From NCBI GenBank assembly GCA_951812895.1, contig OX638333.1:2336001-2400000 (forward strand): a DNA stretch of 64,000 nucleotides, read 5' to 3'. This DNA comes from an uncultured Roseovarius sp. (lineage in GTDB: Bacteria > Pseudomonadota > Alphaproteobacteria > Rhodobacterales > Rhodobacteraceae). Position numbers and translations under genes: made by a program. Shown here piece by piece: positions 46,458 through 56,427 of the stretch. Under the pieces are notes generated by a model. That model did no database searches. It was not told the DNA's origin and saw nothing but the letters and a program-made list of their open reading frames with translations. Each line of letters opens with the position of its first letter. Within the stretch, counting starts at the first letter, position 1.

Positions 46458-47960
46458 ATGGCACATCATGACTCGACCGACGTAACAATAAAATCGCTTC
46501 AGGACGCCAATGAATCTAAGGGGCATCCCACAACCAACGCTGATCTGGAACTCTGCTACCTGCCGGCAACACAGGTTTTGGAAAAGTTCCGCAATCGCAG
46601 TTTGTCACCGGTTGAGTATCTTGAAAACTTAAAGAAACGAGCGGACGAAACTGAGCCCGAAATCAATGCGTTTGCCGCAACACATTTTGACAAAGCGATG
46701 GAGCAGGCCAAGGCCGCCGAGGCGCGGTACGCCAATGGTGCAACTGATATCGGTCCGCTGGAAGGCCTGCCAATCGCTATTAAGGACGAGGTTGATCTGG
46801 AGGGCGAGATCGTTACTCAAGGCTCGCTCTATTACAAAGATAACGTAAGCACAGAGACACATTTCGTCGCACAGCGTCTGTTCGATGCGGGCGCCTTCTA
46901 CCATGCTCAAACAACAACCCCAGAATTCTGTTGCGCGGGCATTACCGATTCAAGGGTTCATGGCACCACCCGAACACCATGGGGGCTCGACTACACCTGC
47001 GGTGGGTCTTCGGGCGGTTCTGGCGCGTCTTTGGCCGCAGGCACTTCACCACTTGCAACGGGCTCAGACATAGGCGGATCCATTCGGATACCGGCCGCCT
47101 GTTGCGGGGTTGTCGGCTACAAACCACCCTATGGCCGGAACCCGGATAACACTGCTTTTGCCTATGATATGTATGCTGTTGTCGGTCCAATGGGCCGAAC
47201 AGTCGAAGACGTGGCATTGATGCAGAACGTCATATGTGGCCCGCATCCGTTCGACAACGCGTCAATCCGGCCCAAATATGAACTGCCGCTGCAGCATGAG
47301 GGGCTCAAGGGCCTGAAGATCGCCTGGTCAATGGATCTGAATTTCTTTGAGATCGACGAACACGTCCGGGCCAATACGCTCAAAACCCTGGAGGTTCTGA
47401 AAGGCCTTGGGGCAGAGCTTGTCGAAGTTGACCTCAGCTGGACAGCAAAAGCAGACCGAGCCGTTGAGGTTTATCTGGATCACCTCTTTGGCGGCTACAT
47501 GGCGTCGGTTGTCGAAATTGATCCATCGCTGGCTTCAACTTGGGCGACCTATTGCGTGCGGGCGAACCAAAACACCACCAGCACCGAGTTCTATGACGCT
47601 TACGAATCCCAGATGGAGATGGGCCGTGCCTTCGGGGCTGTTCTGGACGATTGTTACGCGTTCATCTGCCCCACCCTTGGCCACCATGAGATACCAGCAG
47701 ATCAGAACCCGGCGGACACGCTCACCATCAACGGCAAACCCGTCAACCCTATGTACGGCTGGACGCTTTGCCATCCATTCAACATGCTCGGACGATGCCC
47801 GGTATTGTCGGTGCCCTCGGGCATTGGCGGCAACGGCCTGCCAACCAGCGTGCAGATCGTCGCCCGCCACCTCGACGACGTTCGGGTCTTCCGTGTGGGC
47901 CAGGCACTGCAAACGGCCCAGCCTTGGCTGAACAGCGCAGAAAACCGTCCGAAACTATAA
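46458..47960 (+). CDS. Amidase (amidase-signature family)
   Basis: The 500-residue protein from ATG 46458 has the Ser-Ser-Lys amidase machinery: AIKDEVDLEG (Lys), CGGSSGGSGASLAAG (Ser and the Gly/Ser loop) and GSDIGGSIRIPA (second Ser). It hydrolyses amides to acid and ammonia; substrate range is broad in this family. A longer frame from 46344 overlaps the YtcJ gene and lacks similarity. It closes the importer operon and is followed by a strong hairpin. It could release ammonia from an imported amide. Confidence 0.9.
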   Translation: MAHHDSTDVTIKSLQDANESKGHPTTNADLELCYLPATQVLEKFRNRSLSPVEYLENLKKRADETEPEINAFAATHFDKAMEQAKAAEARYANGATDIGPLEGLPIAIKDEVDLEGEIVTQGSLYYKDNVSTETHFVAQRLFDAGAFYHAQTTTPEFCCAGITDSRVHGTTRTPWGLDYTCGGSSGGSGASLAAGTSPLATGSDIGGSIRIPAACCGVVGYKPPYGRNPDNTAFAYDMYAVVGPMGRTVEDVALMQNVICGPHPFDNASIRPKYELPLQHEGLKGLKIAWSMDLNFFEIDEHVRANTLKTLEVLKGLGAELVEVDLSWTAKADRAVEVYLDHLFGGYMASVVEIDPSLASTWATYCVRANQNTTSTEFYDAYESQMEMGRAFGAVLDDCYAFICPTLGHHEIPADQNPADTLTINGKPVNPMYGWTLCHPFNMLGRCPVLSVPSGIGGNGLPTSVQIVARHLDDVRVFRVGQALQTAQPWLNSAENRPKL

Positions 47961-47980
47961 GCTATAGCGCCAATTTCCTA

Positions 47981-48019
47981 AACAGCAGCACCAAGCCCCT
48001 GCAGCTTGGTGCCGCTGTT
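47981..48019 (+). terminator. Strong hairpin after the amidase gene
   Basis: A 16-nt arm (47981-47996) pairs with 48004-48019 with one mismatch; the loop is CCCTGCA. Only a short T-rich tail follows (TACTTTAGG), so it may act as a terminator with low efficiency or as a stabiliser. Confidence 0.6.
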
Positions 48020-48231
48020 ACTTTAGGAGTTGAGATACGTTCGCAAAGGACCTGGTTTTTTCAGGCTTTGGAAAGCAACTGGACGCTCACAAGTTGCTTG
48101 GAACCTGCGCACTGCACCTTAAAACCAGTGCAAAGCCTGACCCCAGCCGAATGCATTGCCAGCCTTCGCCCAAATGGAATCCACCTTTCCATGCGAGATG
48201 TCAGAGGTGCCGTCGTTCCATAAAGGTGTGG

Positions 48232-48321
48232 TGGCGGAGCCGAAGGGATTCGAACCCTCGAGACGATTCCTCGCCTACTCCCTTAGCAGGGGAGCGCCTT
48301 CGACCACTCGGCCACAGCTCC
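48232..48321 (-). tRNA. tRNA-Ser (anticodon GCT)
   Basis: On the minus strand the sequence starts GGAGCTGTGGCCGAGTGG, has an anticodon loop CTGCTAA in the stem CTCCC/GGGAG (anticodon GCT), a long variable arm of the type II class, the T-loop GGTTCGAATCC, an acceptor stem pairing GGAGCTG with CGGCTCC, a discriminator G and an encoded CCA. Reads AGC/AGU serine codons. Confidence 0.97.
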
Positions 48322-48435
48322 GCTGACCGCTTTACCAGCGCGGCAGTATTGAAAACAAGTCTAAAACGCAGGAGTTTTAAGAAATTAGGAAATTGCAGAC
48401 TGATCGTTAAATTTGATCAAGTTACAGCTCCGAAA

Positions 48436-49053
48436 TCAATAAATCCAAGGCAGCAACTTGTAACCTGGAAGAGACGCATAAGAAGGGTCGTTGCGCAAAA
48501 CACGCTCTTCCGCCCCGATACGCCACAGATACAGGCCCCAACACAGACCCAGAACGATCGAGTTGTTAAGTGTCGGACCGGCCAGAATAAAAGCCGTCTG
48601 CGACAACATATAGCCGGTATACATCGGGTGGCGGACCAGACGGTACGGGCCGGATGATTTAACCCCGCGGTTCGCGGCGACCACGCCAAAGCTGCGCCTG
48701 AGTGTCAGTTTTGCCGCGAGATGAATGAGTAGCCCACCGATCATGACGGCGACAATGACATTGACAGGGACAATCAAGGCACCACTCGCTGGCGAAAACA
48801 TCATCGCCATGAATGTCCCTGCAAACCCGACAAACCAATCATCTATTCTCGTGCTGATTTCTTCCGTACGGCGCCGGGCCAGAACAAATCCAAGTACGAT
48901 CAACTGATCCACCAGATAAACGAGGGTGATTGGGGAACCGGTGTTCAGATACCCCGTAATCATCCGATAGGCCATAAAGCTGAAAATTACGCATAAGGCG
49001 TATTTTTCGATCACGTCGAGCGTGGTGGAACTTATGCCGGTAATTCTATTCAA
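48436..49053 (-). CDS. Isoprenylcysteine carboxyl methyltransferase (ICMT)-like membrane protein
   Basis: The 205-residue membrane protein has several hydrophobic segments (about 18-38, 45-60, 70-110) and the C-terminal S-adenosylmethionine-binding motif GPYRLVRHPMYTGYML, characteristic of ICMT/PEMT-type methyltransferases. Bacterial members methylate lipids or small molecules; the substrate is not known. It is downstream of ychF on the same strand with a 25-bp gap. The short hydrophilic N-terminus lacks a signal peptide. Confidence 0.85.
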   Translation of the reverse strand: MNRITGISSTTLDVIEKYALCVIFSFMAYRMITGYLNTGSPITLVYLVDQLIVLGFVLARRRTEEISTRIDDWFVGFAGTFMAMMFSPASGALIVPVNVIVAVMIGGLLIHLAAKLTLRRSFGVVAANRGVKSSGPYRLVRHPMYTGYMLSQTAFILAGPTLNNSIVLGLCWGLYLWRIGAEERVLRNDPSYASLPGYKLLPWIY

Positions 49054-49078
49054 GCATTTCGCTTTTCTTCAATCAAAC

Positions 49079-50176
49079 TCAGGTATTAAACAAAAAGTGC
49101 AGCACATCACCGTCTTTAACGATATAGCTTTTGCCTTCTGATCGCATTTTACCCGCCTCTTTCGAGCCCTGTTCGCCGTTACAGGCAACAAAGTCATCAT
49201 AGGCGATGGTTTCGGCACGGATGAACCCCTTTTCGAAATCACCGTGGATGACACCTGCCGCCTTGGGCGCTGAGGTGCCCCTGCGAATGGTCCATGCGCG
49301 GGCCTCTTTCGGTCCAACAGTAAAGTAGGTTTCCAGCTTCAAAAGCGCATGACCTGCACGGATCAGACGATCAAGCCCCGCCTCTTCCAGCCCCATCTCG
49401 GTCAGGAACATTTCGGCCTCATCCTCTTCCAGCTGGCTGATTTCTTCCTCGATCTGAGCGGAAATGATCACGCTGGCCGCTCCCTGCTCTTCTGCCATCT
49501 TGGCAACAGCGGCAGAAAAATCATTCCCCTCGGCGGCGCTGCCCTCATCGACGTTGCAAACATAAAGAATGGGTTTTGTGGTCAGCAGCTGCAACAGCTT
49601 CCATGCCCTTGCATCTTCTTCGCTCACTTCAACCACACGGGCCGGCTGACCCTCTTCCAGAACCGCCTGCGCCTGGGCCAACAGACGATCCTGCTGAACC
49701 GCCTCTTTGTCATTGCCCTTCAGCTTACGCACCAGACCCGCGCGGCGCTTCTCAATCGATTCCAGATCGGCCAGCATCAGCTCGGTTTCGATCACCTCGG
49801 CATCGGCAACCGGATCGACCCGGCCCTCGACATGGGTCACATCGCCATCTTCAAAACAGCGCAGCACATGGGCAATCGCATCCACTTCGCGGATATTGGC
49901 CAGGAACTGATTGCCCAGCCCTTCGCCTTTGCTGGCACCCTTCACCAGACCGGCAATATCGACAAAGGTCATGCGCGTCGGGATGATTTGTTTTGATTTG
50001 CCAATCTCGGCCAGCTTGTCCAGCCGGGTGTCGGGCACGGCCACCTCGCCCACGTTGGGTTCGATCGTGCAGAACGGAAAGTTCGCGGCCTGTGCGGCGG
50101 CTGTTCTGGTCAACGCATTGAACAAGGTCGACTTGCCGACATTCGGCAATCCGACAATTCCCATTTTAAAACCCAT
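49079..50176 (-). CDS. ychF: Redox-regulated GTPase/ATPase YchF (Obg family)
   Basis: The 365-residue protein from ATG 50176 ([20 protein letters not shown]) has the expected YchF length. Motifs: P-loop [29 protein letters not shown], coiled-coil helical arm about residues 125-190, and the TGS domain with [20 protein letters not shown] at the C-terminus. YchF binds ribosomes and hydrolyses ATP in the stress response. A longer frame from 50227 adds 17 unconserved residues. It is clearly separate from the small secreted gene at 50274. Confidence 0.96.
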   Translation of the reverse strand: MGFKMGIVGLPNVGKSTLFNALTRTAAAQAANFPFCTIEPNVGEVAVPDTRLDKLAEIGKSKQIIPTRMTFVDIAGLVKGASKGEGLGNQFLANIREVDAIAHVLRCFEDGDVTHVEGRVDPVADAEVIETELMLADLESIEKRRAGLVRKLKGNDKEAVQQDRLLAQAQAVLEEGQPARVVEVSEEDARAWKLLQLLTTKPILYVCNVDEGSAAEGNDFSAAVAKMAEEQGAASVIISAQIEEEISQLEEDEAEMFLTEMGLEEAGLDRLIRAGHALLKLETYFTVGPKEARAWTIRRGTSAPKAAGVIHGDFEKGFIRAETIAYDDFVACNGEQGSKEAGKMRSEGKSYIVKDGDVLHFLFNT

Positions 50177-50273
50177 GGCACCCTCCGCATCGACGGTTTC
50201 GGCGCCTTCTATGCGCAACGCGGACAAGCTGCAACAGGCCTTAATGCACCTCCGTATCGGAGGTCAGGAAAGC

Positions 50274-50582
50274 TCAAAATTGTTTGTAGGTATAGATCGC
50301 AGCATCATCCCAATCGCCGGCAGGATTACTTTTGCAGTAGTTCAGAGCAACCTGATAGACATCTTCGTCCGGAACGCCATTTCCTTTAAGTGATTTTGTC
50401 TCGTAGTTTCTGGCGCTGAAATACCCAAGCAACCACCACTTATTGTACTCGCGATAGGATTCGTGGGCATCTTCCGCAATCGCGTTTGCACAACTAATAT
50501 AGCCCTTAACCGTATATTCGGCCAGCACAGGCATCGCCGTAAAACCAAGCATGGCCGCCGCCAAAACCGTTGTTTTTATCAT
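50274..50582 (-). CDS. Small secreted protein, Rap1a/Tai-like pattern
   Basis: The 102-residue protein starts [21 protein letters not shown], a clear signal peptide cleaved near LAEY, leaving about 80 residues with two Cys (GYISCANA and LNYCKSNP) likely disulfide-bonded. The pattern [14 protein letters not shown]...[14 protein letters not shown] resembles the secreted Rap1a/Tai immunity-like family. No effector gene is nearby. The longer frame to 50780 is rejected since the signal peptide starts at 50582. Function unknown. Confidence 0.7.
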   Translation of the reverse strand: MIKTTVLAAAMLGFTAMPVLAEYTVKGYISCANAIAEDAHESYREYNKWWLLGYFSARNYETKSLKGNGVPDEDVYQVALNYCKSNPAGDWDDAAIYTYKQF

Positions 50583-50760
50583 TGTCCGATCCCCTCCTCC
50601 ACTCATATCAAAGTAGCAGGCAAGGGCCGATCTTGCCAGATTTTCCGCCCACGACCGTACATGGGTCACCGATAAATCCCAAGCCAGGCCCATTCGGGGC
50701 ATTGATTTCCGGCCGCGATTGCGCCAGACCCGGTGCCGACACCATCCTAGGACACCCAAA

Positions 50761-51552
50761 ATGACCCGCATCGACGCCAAATTTGCCCAGCTGAACGCCG
50801 CCGGAAAGAAAGCCTTTGTTACTTATGTGATGGCGGGTGATCCGAATTATGACACCTCGCTCGAGGTGGTGCGCGGCCTGCCAGCCGCAGGTGTTGATAT
50901 CATCGAACTTGGCCTGCCCTTTACCGATCCGATGGCCGATGGCCCCACCATTCAGCTGGCCGGTCAACGTGCCCTTGCGCGCGGGATGACCGTGGACCGC
51001 ACGCTGGAGTTGGCGACTGAGTTTCGCAAGAATGACGACACCACGCCCATTGTGCTGATGGGCTATTACAATCCGATCTACAATCGAGGCGTCGATAAGT
51101 TTTTGGCAGATGCCAAAGCAGCCGGAATTGACGGGCTGATTGTTGTCGACCTGCCGCCCGAAGAAGACGATGAGCTTTGCATTCCGGCACAAAAGGCAGG
51201 GCTGAACTTCATTCGCCTCGCCACGCCAACCACCGATGACAAACGTCTGCCCAAAGTGCTGACCAACACTTCGGGTTTTGTCTATTATGTCTCGATCACC
51301 GGTATCACCGGCGCGGCAGCGGCAGAGGCCACTGATGTCGGGCCAGAAGTGGCGCGCATTAAGGCGGCGACGGACCTGCCGGTCATCGTCGGTTTTGGCA
51401 TCCGCACCCCGGAAACCAGCCAGGCCATCGCCAGCGTCGCCGATGGGGCCGTGGTCGGGTCTGCAATTGTCGCGAAAATCGCCGATGGCGAAAGCCCGGC
51501 ACAGGTTCTGGAATTCGTGAAAAGCCTGGCCGACGGCGCCCACGCGGCCTAA
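50761..51552 (+). CDS. trpA: Tryptophan synthase alpha chain
   Basis: The 263-residue TIM-barrel protein from ATG 50761 ([20 protein letters not shown]) cleaves indole-3-glycerol phosphate to indole and glyceraldehyde 3-phosphate in tryptophan synthesis. The catalytic Glu is in [18 protein letters not shown] and the Asp in [18 protein letters not shown] is the phosphate loop. trpB is not adjacent. The upstream extension from 50719 overlaps non-coding sequence. Downstream lies an IS5-family relic. Confidence 0.97.
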   Translation: MTRIDAKFAQLNAAGKKAFVTYVMAGDPNYDTSLEVVRGLPAAGVDIIELGLPFTDPMADGPTIQLAGQRALARGMTVDRTLELATEFRKNDDTTPIVLMGYYNPIYNRGVDKFLADAKAAGIDGLIVVDLPPEEDDELCIPAQKAGLNFIRLATPTTDDKRLPKVLTNTSGFVYYVSITGITGAAAAEATDVGPEVARIKAATDLPVIVGFGIRTPETSQAIASVADGAVVGSAIVAKIADGESPAQVLEFVKSLADGAHAA

Positions 51553-51556
51553 TTCT

Positions 51557-51720
51557 AACTGAATTCTAGGGTCGCGGAGTTTGTTGCTGTCGTAACCTGG
51601 ATCAACAATCACGATTTCAGCCTTTGGCAAGTCCTTGAGCAGAACCCGCGCCTTTGAAGTCGCTGCGCTGTTCTTTGGTCAGACGAAGCCGTATGGGCCA
51701 TCCGTGATTGACGCACAACG
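51557..51720 (-). pseudogene. IS5-family transposase remnant
   Basis: On the minus strand one frame reads WPIRLRLTKEQRSDFKG and a frame shifted by one base continues ARVLLKDLPKAEIVIVDPGY and then DSNKLRD, matching the region before and including the Asp-containing D-x-GYD motif of IS5-type DDE transposases. Both ends are missing. It is a decayed fragment of about 160 bp directly downstream of trpA. Confidence 0.75.
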
Positions 51721-52041
51721 CCTCGCTCCTTGGGAAAGAGCAATTTGTACGTTCAACCTGACCATCGGCGAATCAAAACTGATGTGTCACGGGCAATCCT
51801 CCTTGCCACTATAACTCACACGAGTAATCCGGAGGGAAGCCAATCTTTCATGCGGCGGCAATGAGGGACATTTCGACCGAATCTCGGTCACAGTTGAATG
51901 TCAGATGTTGATGGCAAAGCAGAATCTTTTCGAGAGCATCGGGCTTCCGAGGAGTGTCATAAACCGACTTTTGACCAATTCATTTGTAGCCTAGATTTCA
52001 TGGATCACAGTCTCTAGTGTTCCCGCCGGGGAGGACTGAGT
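51721..52041. other. Intergenic stretch before the second cyclase gene
   Basis: About 320 bp with no recognisable gene. Part may be further decayed insertion sequence; the last 100 bp probably hold the cyclase promoter and its ribosome site GGGGAGGAC at about 52029. Confidence 0.35.
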
Positions 52042-53793
52042 GTGGAACGCAGACTTGCAGCCATACTTGCGGCCGACGTGGTCGGCTATTCCCGCATGAT
52101 CCGGGCGGACGAGGAAGGCACGCTCTTGGCACTGCGGGCGCTACGCCAAGAATTGATCGATCCCAAGATCGAGGAGCACCGCGGGCGTATCGTCAAACTC
52201 ATGGGCGATGGGCTGCTGGTCGAGTTTTCAAGTGTCGTGGATGCGGTGGCTTTCAGTGCCCAAGTTCAAAATGAAATGGCCGAGAGAAATACCGCAATAC
52301 CGAAGGCCAAGAAGATCGTGTTCCGGATCGGCATCAATCTGGGTGATGTGGTCATCGAAGGTGACGATATCCATGGCGATGGGGTTAATGTGGCCTCCCG
52401 CCTTGAGGCCCTGTCGAAACCGGGCGGGATGTGCATTTCCGATGCGGTTCATGATCAAGTGCGTGATCGCCTGGATCTGGATTTCGAAGATTCTGGAAAG
52501 CGGGAGGTGAAGAATATCGACCGTCCGGTGCAGACTTGGAATTGGCCTGCACAGGCTGCCGGAACATCGCCGGTGCCGACCGTTGAAGATGCTTCCCTGT
52601 TGCTGCCTGACAAACCCTCCATCGCGGTTCTGCCATTCGACAACATGTCGGGCGATGCTGAGCAGGACTATTTTGCTGACGGCATGGTCGAGGACATCAT
52701 TACCGGCCTTTCGCGCATCAAGTGGCTGTTCGTCATCGCGCGTAATTCAAGCTTCGTCTACAAGGGCAAGGCCGTGGACATAAAGCAGGCCGGACGCGAG
52801 CTGGGCGTGCGCTACGTACTCGAGGGCAGCGTCCGCAAGGCGTCAGATCGCCTGCGCGTCACTGCTCAGCTGATCGAGGCGGACACCGGCCGGCACGTCT
52901 GGGCGGACCGATATGACCGCACGCTTGACGACGTCTTTTCGCTCCAGGACGAGCTCACGATGACCGTGGTTGCGGTCATCGAGCCCAACCTGCGTCAGGC
53001 CGAGATCGAGCGGGTTAAGCGCAAGCGACCCGACAGTCTCGATGCCTATGACCTCGTGCTCCGTGCTGTTCCGGATGTCTATCCGGCGATGCCGGACAGG
53101 GCCGCCAGCGCGCTGCCGATGCTTGAAGGGGCACTTGAAATGGAGCCCGAATACGCGCAAGCGCACGGCTTTGCCGCATGGAGTCATGAAATCGTGTTTG
53201 CGCGCGGTGGCGGGCACGATGAAAACCGACTTGCGGCGATCTATCACGCCCAGGCGGCCATTGCCCATGGGCGCGACGAAGCCATTGCGCTTTCGCTTGG
53301 GGGCTTTGTCATGGGCCTGGTGGCGCACGACCGCGACGCTGCGCGCCAGGCTTTCGAGGCAGCACTGGCGCTTAGCCCTTCATCTGCGATCACCTATAAT
53401 CTGGGCAGTGTCGTGGCAGCCATTGCCGGCGATGCGGGCCGCGCCATCGAGTGGGGCGAGCGCGCGCTGCGGCTGAGCCCGGTCGATCCGATGAACTACG
53501 CACCATGGATGTCGATTACCTACGGGCGGTTCCAGCGCGGTGAGTACGAAGCAGCGTCAGAGGCAGCGCAGAAGGTTTTTCAGGCCAATCCATACTGGAG
53601 CACGGCGCACCTTCTGCTGGCGGCGACGCACGCAAAGCTCGGACGAGTCGATGCGGCCAAGTCAGCCGCCAACCGGGTCCTTGAGTTGGAGCCGGGCTTT
53701 ACAATCAGAGGACTCTGCGCCACCTTCGACATTCACCCGTCAGTTGCCGAACCATTGGGCGAAGCGATCAGCCTGGCGGGGCTCCCGGCATAG
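52042..53793 (+). CDS. Class III adenylate/guanylate cyclase with TolB-like and TPR domains, paralogue 2
   Basis: The 583-residue protein has the same architecture as the protein at 16062: cyclase domain about 1-175 with D12, K52, D56, D113, N116 and R120 in place, a TolB-like domain about 200-335 (KPSIAVLPFDNMSGDAEQDY, then DRYDRTLDDVFSLQDEL) and TPRs to the end. It starts at GTG 52042 behind GGGGAGGAC. The two proteins are clearly related through the cyclase and TolB-like parts, and much less in the TPRs, suggesting the TPRs receive different signals. It too follows transposase sequence. Confidence 0.93.
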   Translation: MERRLAAILAADVVGYSRMIRADEEGTLLALRALRQELIDPKIEEHRGRIVKLMGDGLLVEFSSVVDAVAFSAQVQNEMAERNTAIPKAKKIVFRIGINLGDVVIEGDDIHGDGVNVASRLEALSKPGGMCISDAVHDQVRDRLDLDFEDSGKREVKNIDRPVQTWNWPAQAAGTSPVPTVEDASLLLPDKPSIAVLPFDNMSGDAEQDYFADGMVEDIITGLSRIKWLFVIARNSSFVYKGKAVDIKQAGRELGVRYVLEGSVRKASDRLRVTAQLIEADTGRHVWADRYDRTLDDVFSLQDELTMTVVAVIEPNLRQAEIERVKRKRPDSLDAYDLVLRAVPDVYPAMPDRAASALPMLEGALEMEPEYAQAHGFAAWSHEIVFARGGGHDENRLAAIYHAQAAIAHGRDEAIALSLGGFVMGLVAHDRDAARQAFEAALALSPSSAITYNLGSVVAAIAGDAGRAIEWGERALRLSPVDPMNYAPWMSITYGRFQRGEYEAASEAAQKVFQANPYWSTAHLLLAATHAKLGRVDAAKSAANRVLELEPGFTIRGLCATFDIHPSVAEPLGEAISLAGLPA

Positions 53794-54151
53794 ATTCTTC
53801 CGGCCTAAATCCGTTCCTAAACGGACACCGGCTGGCATCGAAACTTGCAATAACCCGTATCGATCCATGTGAGCTAAGGACGTTCGTTTGAATTTCATGG
53901 TCGTTTCACAGTGCACATCCAAATACATCGCAAGGCCCAGTGAGGTTCAAATATGCCCGCGAAGGCAAAGGCAGCTTTTGAGGGTAAAGTTGCCATCCAC
54001 TGGGCATAGCCCGCAGATCCGGGATGGGCTCACAGCCACCATTCGGAAACCAATCCATTTATACGTCCAGACCCTAGGTTAAGCATGGCCCATCAAGAGT
54101 CCAAAGGGACAGATGCCAATAAAGGTAACGAGCTGGACACTCACCTGCATT
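53794..54151. other. Intergenic stretch, nothing recognised
   Basis: About 360 bp downstream of the cyclase gene with no credible reading frame, tRNA or repeat seen. The conserved block upstream of murJ begins at its right edge. Confidence 0.4.
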
Positions 54152-54247
54152 GTTAACCTTTTCACGCCCAATCCATGCTGCAGCGCGGCGGTGTACGGGG
54201 GGTGTACAGATATCACCCCCTGTTTCTCAATATCCGAAGTGATTAAC
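54152..54247 (+). promoter_or_regulatory. 11-bp-periodic GGTGTAC repeat/hairpin block upstream of murJ
   Basis: GTTAACC (54152), GCTGCAGCGC, two heptamers GGTGTAC at 54190 and 54201 (11 bp apart), and CACCCCC (54214-54220) able to pair with GGGGGTG (54198-54204), ending in TTAAC at 54243. It matches the block upstream of the uracil-DNA glycosylase (10304-10411), which has exactly one more 11-bp unit. Confidence 0.6.
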
Positions 54248-54348
54248 TTTTTGGGAAATCACAACGCTTTCCCGGGCTGGACAACCCTTCCCCCTTCATC
54301 CGCAATCGGATAGGTCTGCTGCAACCAGATGCAACAACAGGCACGCCC

Positions 54349-55890
54349 ATGAAACCCATCCGCCTTCTTTCCGGTGTCCTCACCGTCGGCGGCTGGACGT
54401 TGATGAGCCGGGTACTGGGGTTTGTGCGCGACGTTCTGATCGCGTCCTTTCTGGGCCCCGGCGTTCTGATGGATGCTTTTGTCGCCGCATTCCGCCTGCC
54501 CAATATGTTCCGCCGGTTTTTTGCTGAAGGGGCATTCAATGCGGCGTTCGTTCCGATGTTCTCCAAACGGCTTGAGGCCGAGGAAGATGCCACCGGGTTT
54601 GCCAGTCTCGCGCTTAGTGGTCTGAGCCTTGTTTTGCTCACTTTGACCGGCCTCGCGATGGTGTTCATGCCCGCATTGGTCTGGGCCACTGCCGAAGGGT
54701 TTTATGGCGATGAACGCTTTGATATCACTGTTGAATTCGGGCGCATCGTCTTTCCCTACATTCTCTTTATCTCTCTGGCGGCCCTGTTTTCAGGCATCCT
54801 GAATGCCGCGGGCCGCTTTGCCGCCGCAGCCGCCGCACCGGTGATCTTAAACATCCTACTGGTTGGCGCGATGAGCATTGCCTGGGCAACGGGTGGGGCA
54901 ATTGTCACAGCACTCGTCTGGACCATCCCTTTCGCGGGCCTTGCACAGCTGGCACTGGTCTGGCACGCGGCAGACCGCGCCGGGCTGCGTATCCGCCCGG
55001 TCAGACCCCGCTGGACGCCTGAAATCAAACAGCTTGTGCGCATCGCAATACCAGCAGCCCTTGCGGGCGGTGTTGTTCAGATCAACCTGCTGGTGGGACA
55101 ACTTGTAGCCTCAAGCTACAACAGCGCAGTCAGCTGGCTTTATGCCGCGGACCGGCTGTATCAGCTGCCCCTCGGGGTTGTTGGCATCGCCGTTGGCATC
55201 GTCCTGCTGCCCGATCTGTCCCGCCGCCTGAAATCCGGAGACGAAGCAGGATCGCAAGAGGCCTATTCACGTGCCGGAGAAATCTCTCTTGCCCTGACGG
55301 TGCCAGCGGCGGTTGCGTTGATGGTGATCCCATTGCCTCTGGTTTCGGTCCTTTTTGAACGGGGTGCCTTTGACACCGATGACACCGCAGCCACAGCTCT
55401 GGCCGTTGCGGTCTACGGCCTTGGCCTGCCTGCATTCGTGCTGCAAAAAGTCCTGCAACCGCTCTTTTTTGCCCGCGAAGACACACGCAGCCCGTTCCGT
55501 TACGCGGTTGTGGCAATGGTGGTCAATGCAGGCGTCGCTATCGGCCTGTCGTATTCCATAGGATGGATCGCCGCCGCAATCGCAACCACACTGGCAGCGT
55601 GGGTTATGGTGGCCCTTCTGATGCTGGGCTCCAGACCTTTCGGCGCTGCGGCCCGGTTCGACAACCGCTTTCGCCGCCGCATATGGCGGATCGTACTGGC
55701 CTCTATCGTAATGGGCATCGTGCTTTGGGTCGGATCAGCCCTGCTGACACCCTTCTTCGGGATCAGTGGATGGCGCTGGCTTGCCCTTGGCGTGCTGATC
55801 GCAATGGGCGCTGGCAGCTACCTGCTCTCGGGCCAATTGATCGGCGCCTTCAAACTCTCGGAATTCCGAGGGGCGCTGCGCCGTGGATAG
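54349..55890 (+). CDS. murJ: Lipid II flippase MurJ
   Basis: The 513-residue integral membrane protein moves lipid II across the inner membrane for peptidoglycan synthesis. It has the MurJ/MviN start (LTVGGWTLMSRVLGFVRDVL), SFLGPGVLMDAFVAAFRLPN and RRFFAEGAFNAAFVP blocks and about 13-14 hydrophobic segments through to ALGVLIAMGAGSYLL. The length is usual. It stands alone behind the conserved GGTGTAC block. Confidence 0.97.
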   Translation: MKPIRLLSGVLTVGGWTLMSRVLGFVRDVLIASFLGPGVLMDAFVAAFRLPNMFRRFFAEGAFNAAFVPMFSKRLEAEEDATGFASLALSGLSLVLLTLTGLAMVFMPALVWATAEGFYGDERFDITVEFGRIVFPYILFISLAALFSGILNAAGRFAAAAAAPVILNILLVGAMSIAWATGGAIVTALVWTIPFAGLAQLALVWHAADRAGLRIRPVRPRWTPEIKQLVRIAIPAALAGGVVQINLLVGQLVASSYNSAVSWLYAADRLYQLPLGVVGIAVGIVLLPDLSRRLKSGDEAGSQEAYSRAGEISLALTVPAAVALMVIPLPLVSVLFERGAFDTDDTAATALAVAVYGLGLPAFVLQKVLQPLFFAREDTRSPFRYAVVAMVVNAGVAIGLSYSIGWIAAAIATTLAAWVMVALLMLGSRPFGAAARFDNRFRRRIWRIVLASIVMGIVLWVGSALLTPFFGISGWRWLALGVLIAMGAGSYLLSGQLIGAFKLSEFRGALRRG

Positions 55891-56200
55891 AATAGCCTTC
55901 TGCTGTCCGAACGCCATACTCTACAAAAGCCACCCGATTAACTGACCACCGGGTGACGGCCATCGTCAAATATACTGAGCATTGTGCCAGCTGCATCGCC
56001 GAACCTTCATTGCGTTGCGATTGCCTCAGCCAATGACCAGCCATTACACGCGAGGCAGCCCATGCATGGTCGCGCATCTTTGGTGCGACGAGGACCTGAT
56101 GATCACGCAGTGGCCTTGTTGTTTTGGCAATCTGTTATGCTTGATTTCTACGGAGCAATAACGCGCTCCTCAAAGACAGATGCACACCACCACGACTTTC
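55891..56200. other. Intergenic stretch after murJ, nothing recognised
   Basis: About 310 bp with short frames only and no recognisable protein. It opens a 1-kb region of decayed sequence that runs to the esterase-OsmC gene. Confidence 0.4.
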
Positions 56201-56315
56201 TAAAGCGTTTCGCAATAAACCTGAGGCATCAGGTTTTTGGGAAACGCAGCAACATCAATGCGTTGGCGGGGCATTTTTCGCCAAACCTGATTCAGGTTTA
56301 ACGAAAACCGCTTTA
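56201..56315. repeat. MITE-like palindromic element, copy 1
   Basis: Ends TAAAGCG (56201-56207) and CGCTTTA (56309-56315) are exact inverse repeats, extending imperfectly inward (TTTCG against CGAAAAC). Inside are two further dyads, AAACCTGA-GGCA-TCAGGTTT and AAACCTGA-T-TCAGGTTT. No transposase is encoded, so it looks like a small non-autonomous element or large palindromic repeat. Confidence 0.6.
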
Positions 56316-56427
56316 GATTAAGATACACGTTGCGGAATTGTGGTGCCTACTCTCTTCCTTGTCTGAAACAGTTGATTTGGGCACATATAGCTCTCCCGGA
56401 CCAAAAGAAAGAGAACCCCACGACTAA

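Noticed and set aside
50608-51630. A 340-residue minus-strand frame over trpA
   Set aside because: It is antisense to trpA for almost its whole length; only its first residues match anything, and they come from the IS5 relic.
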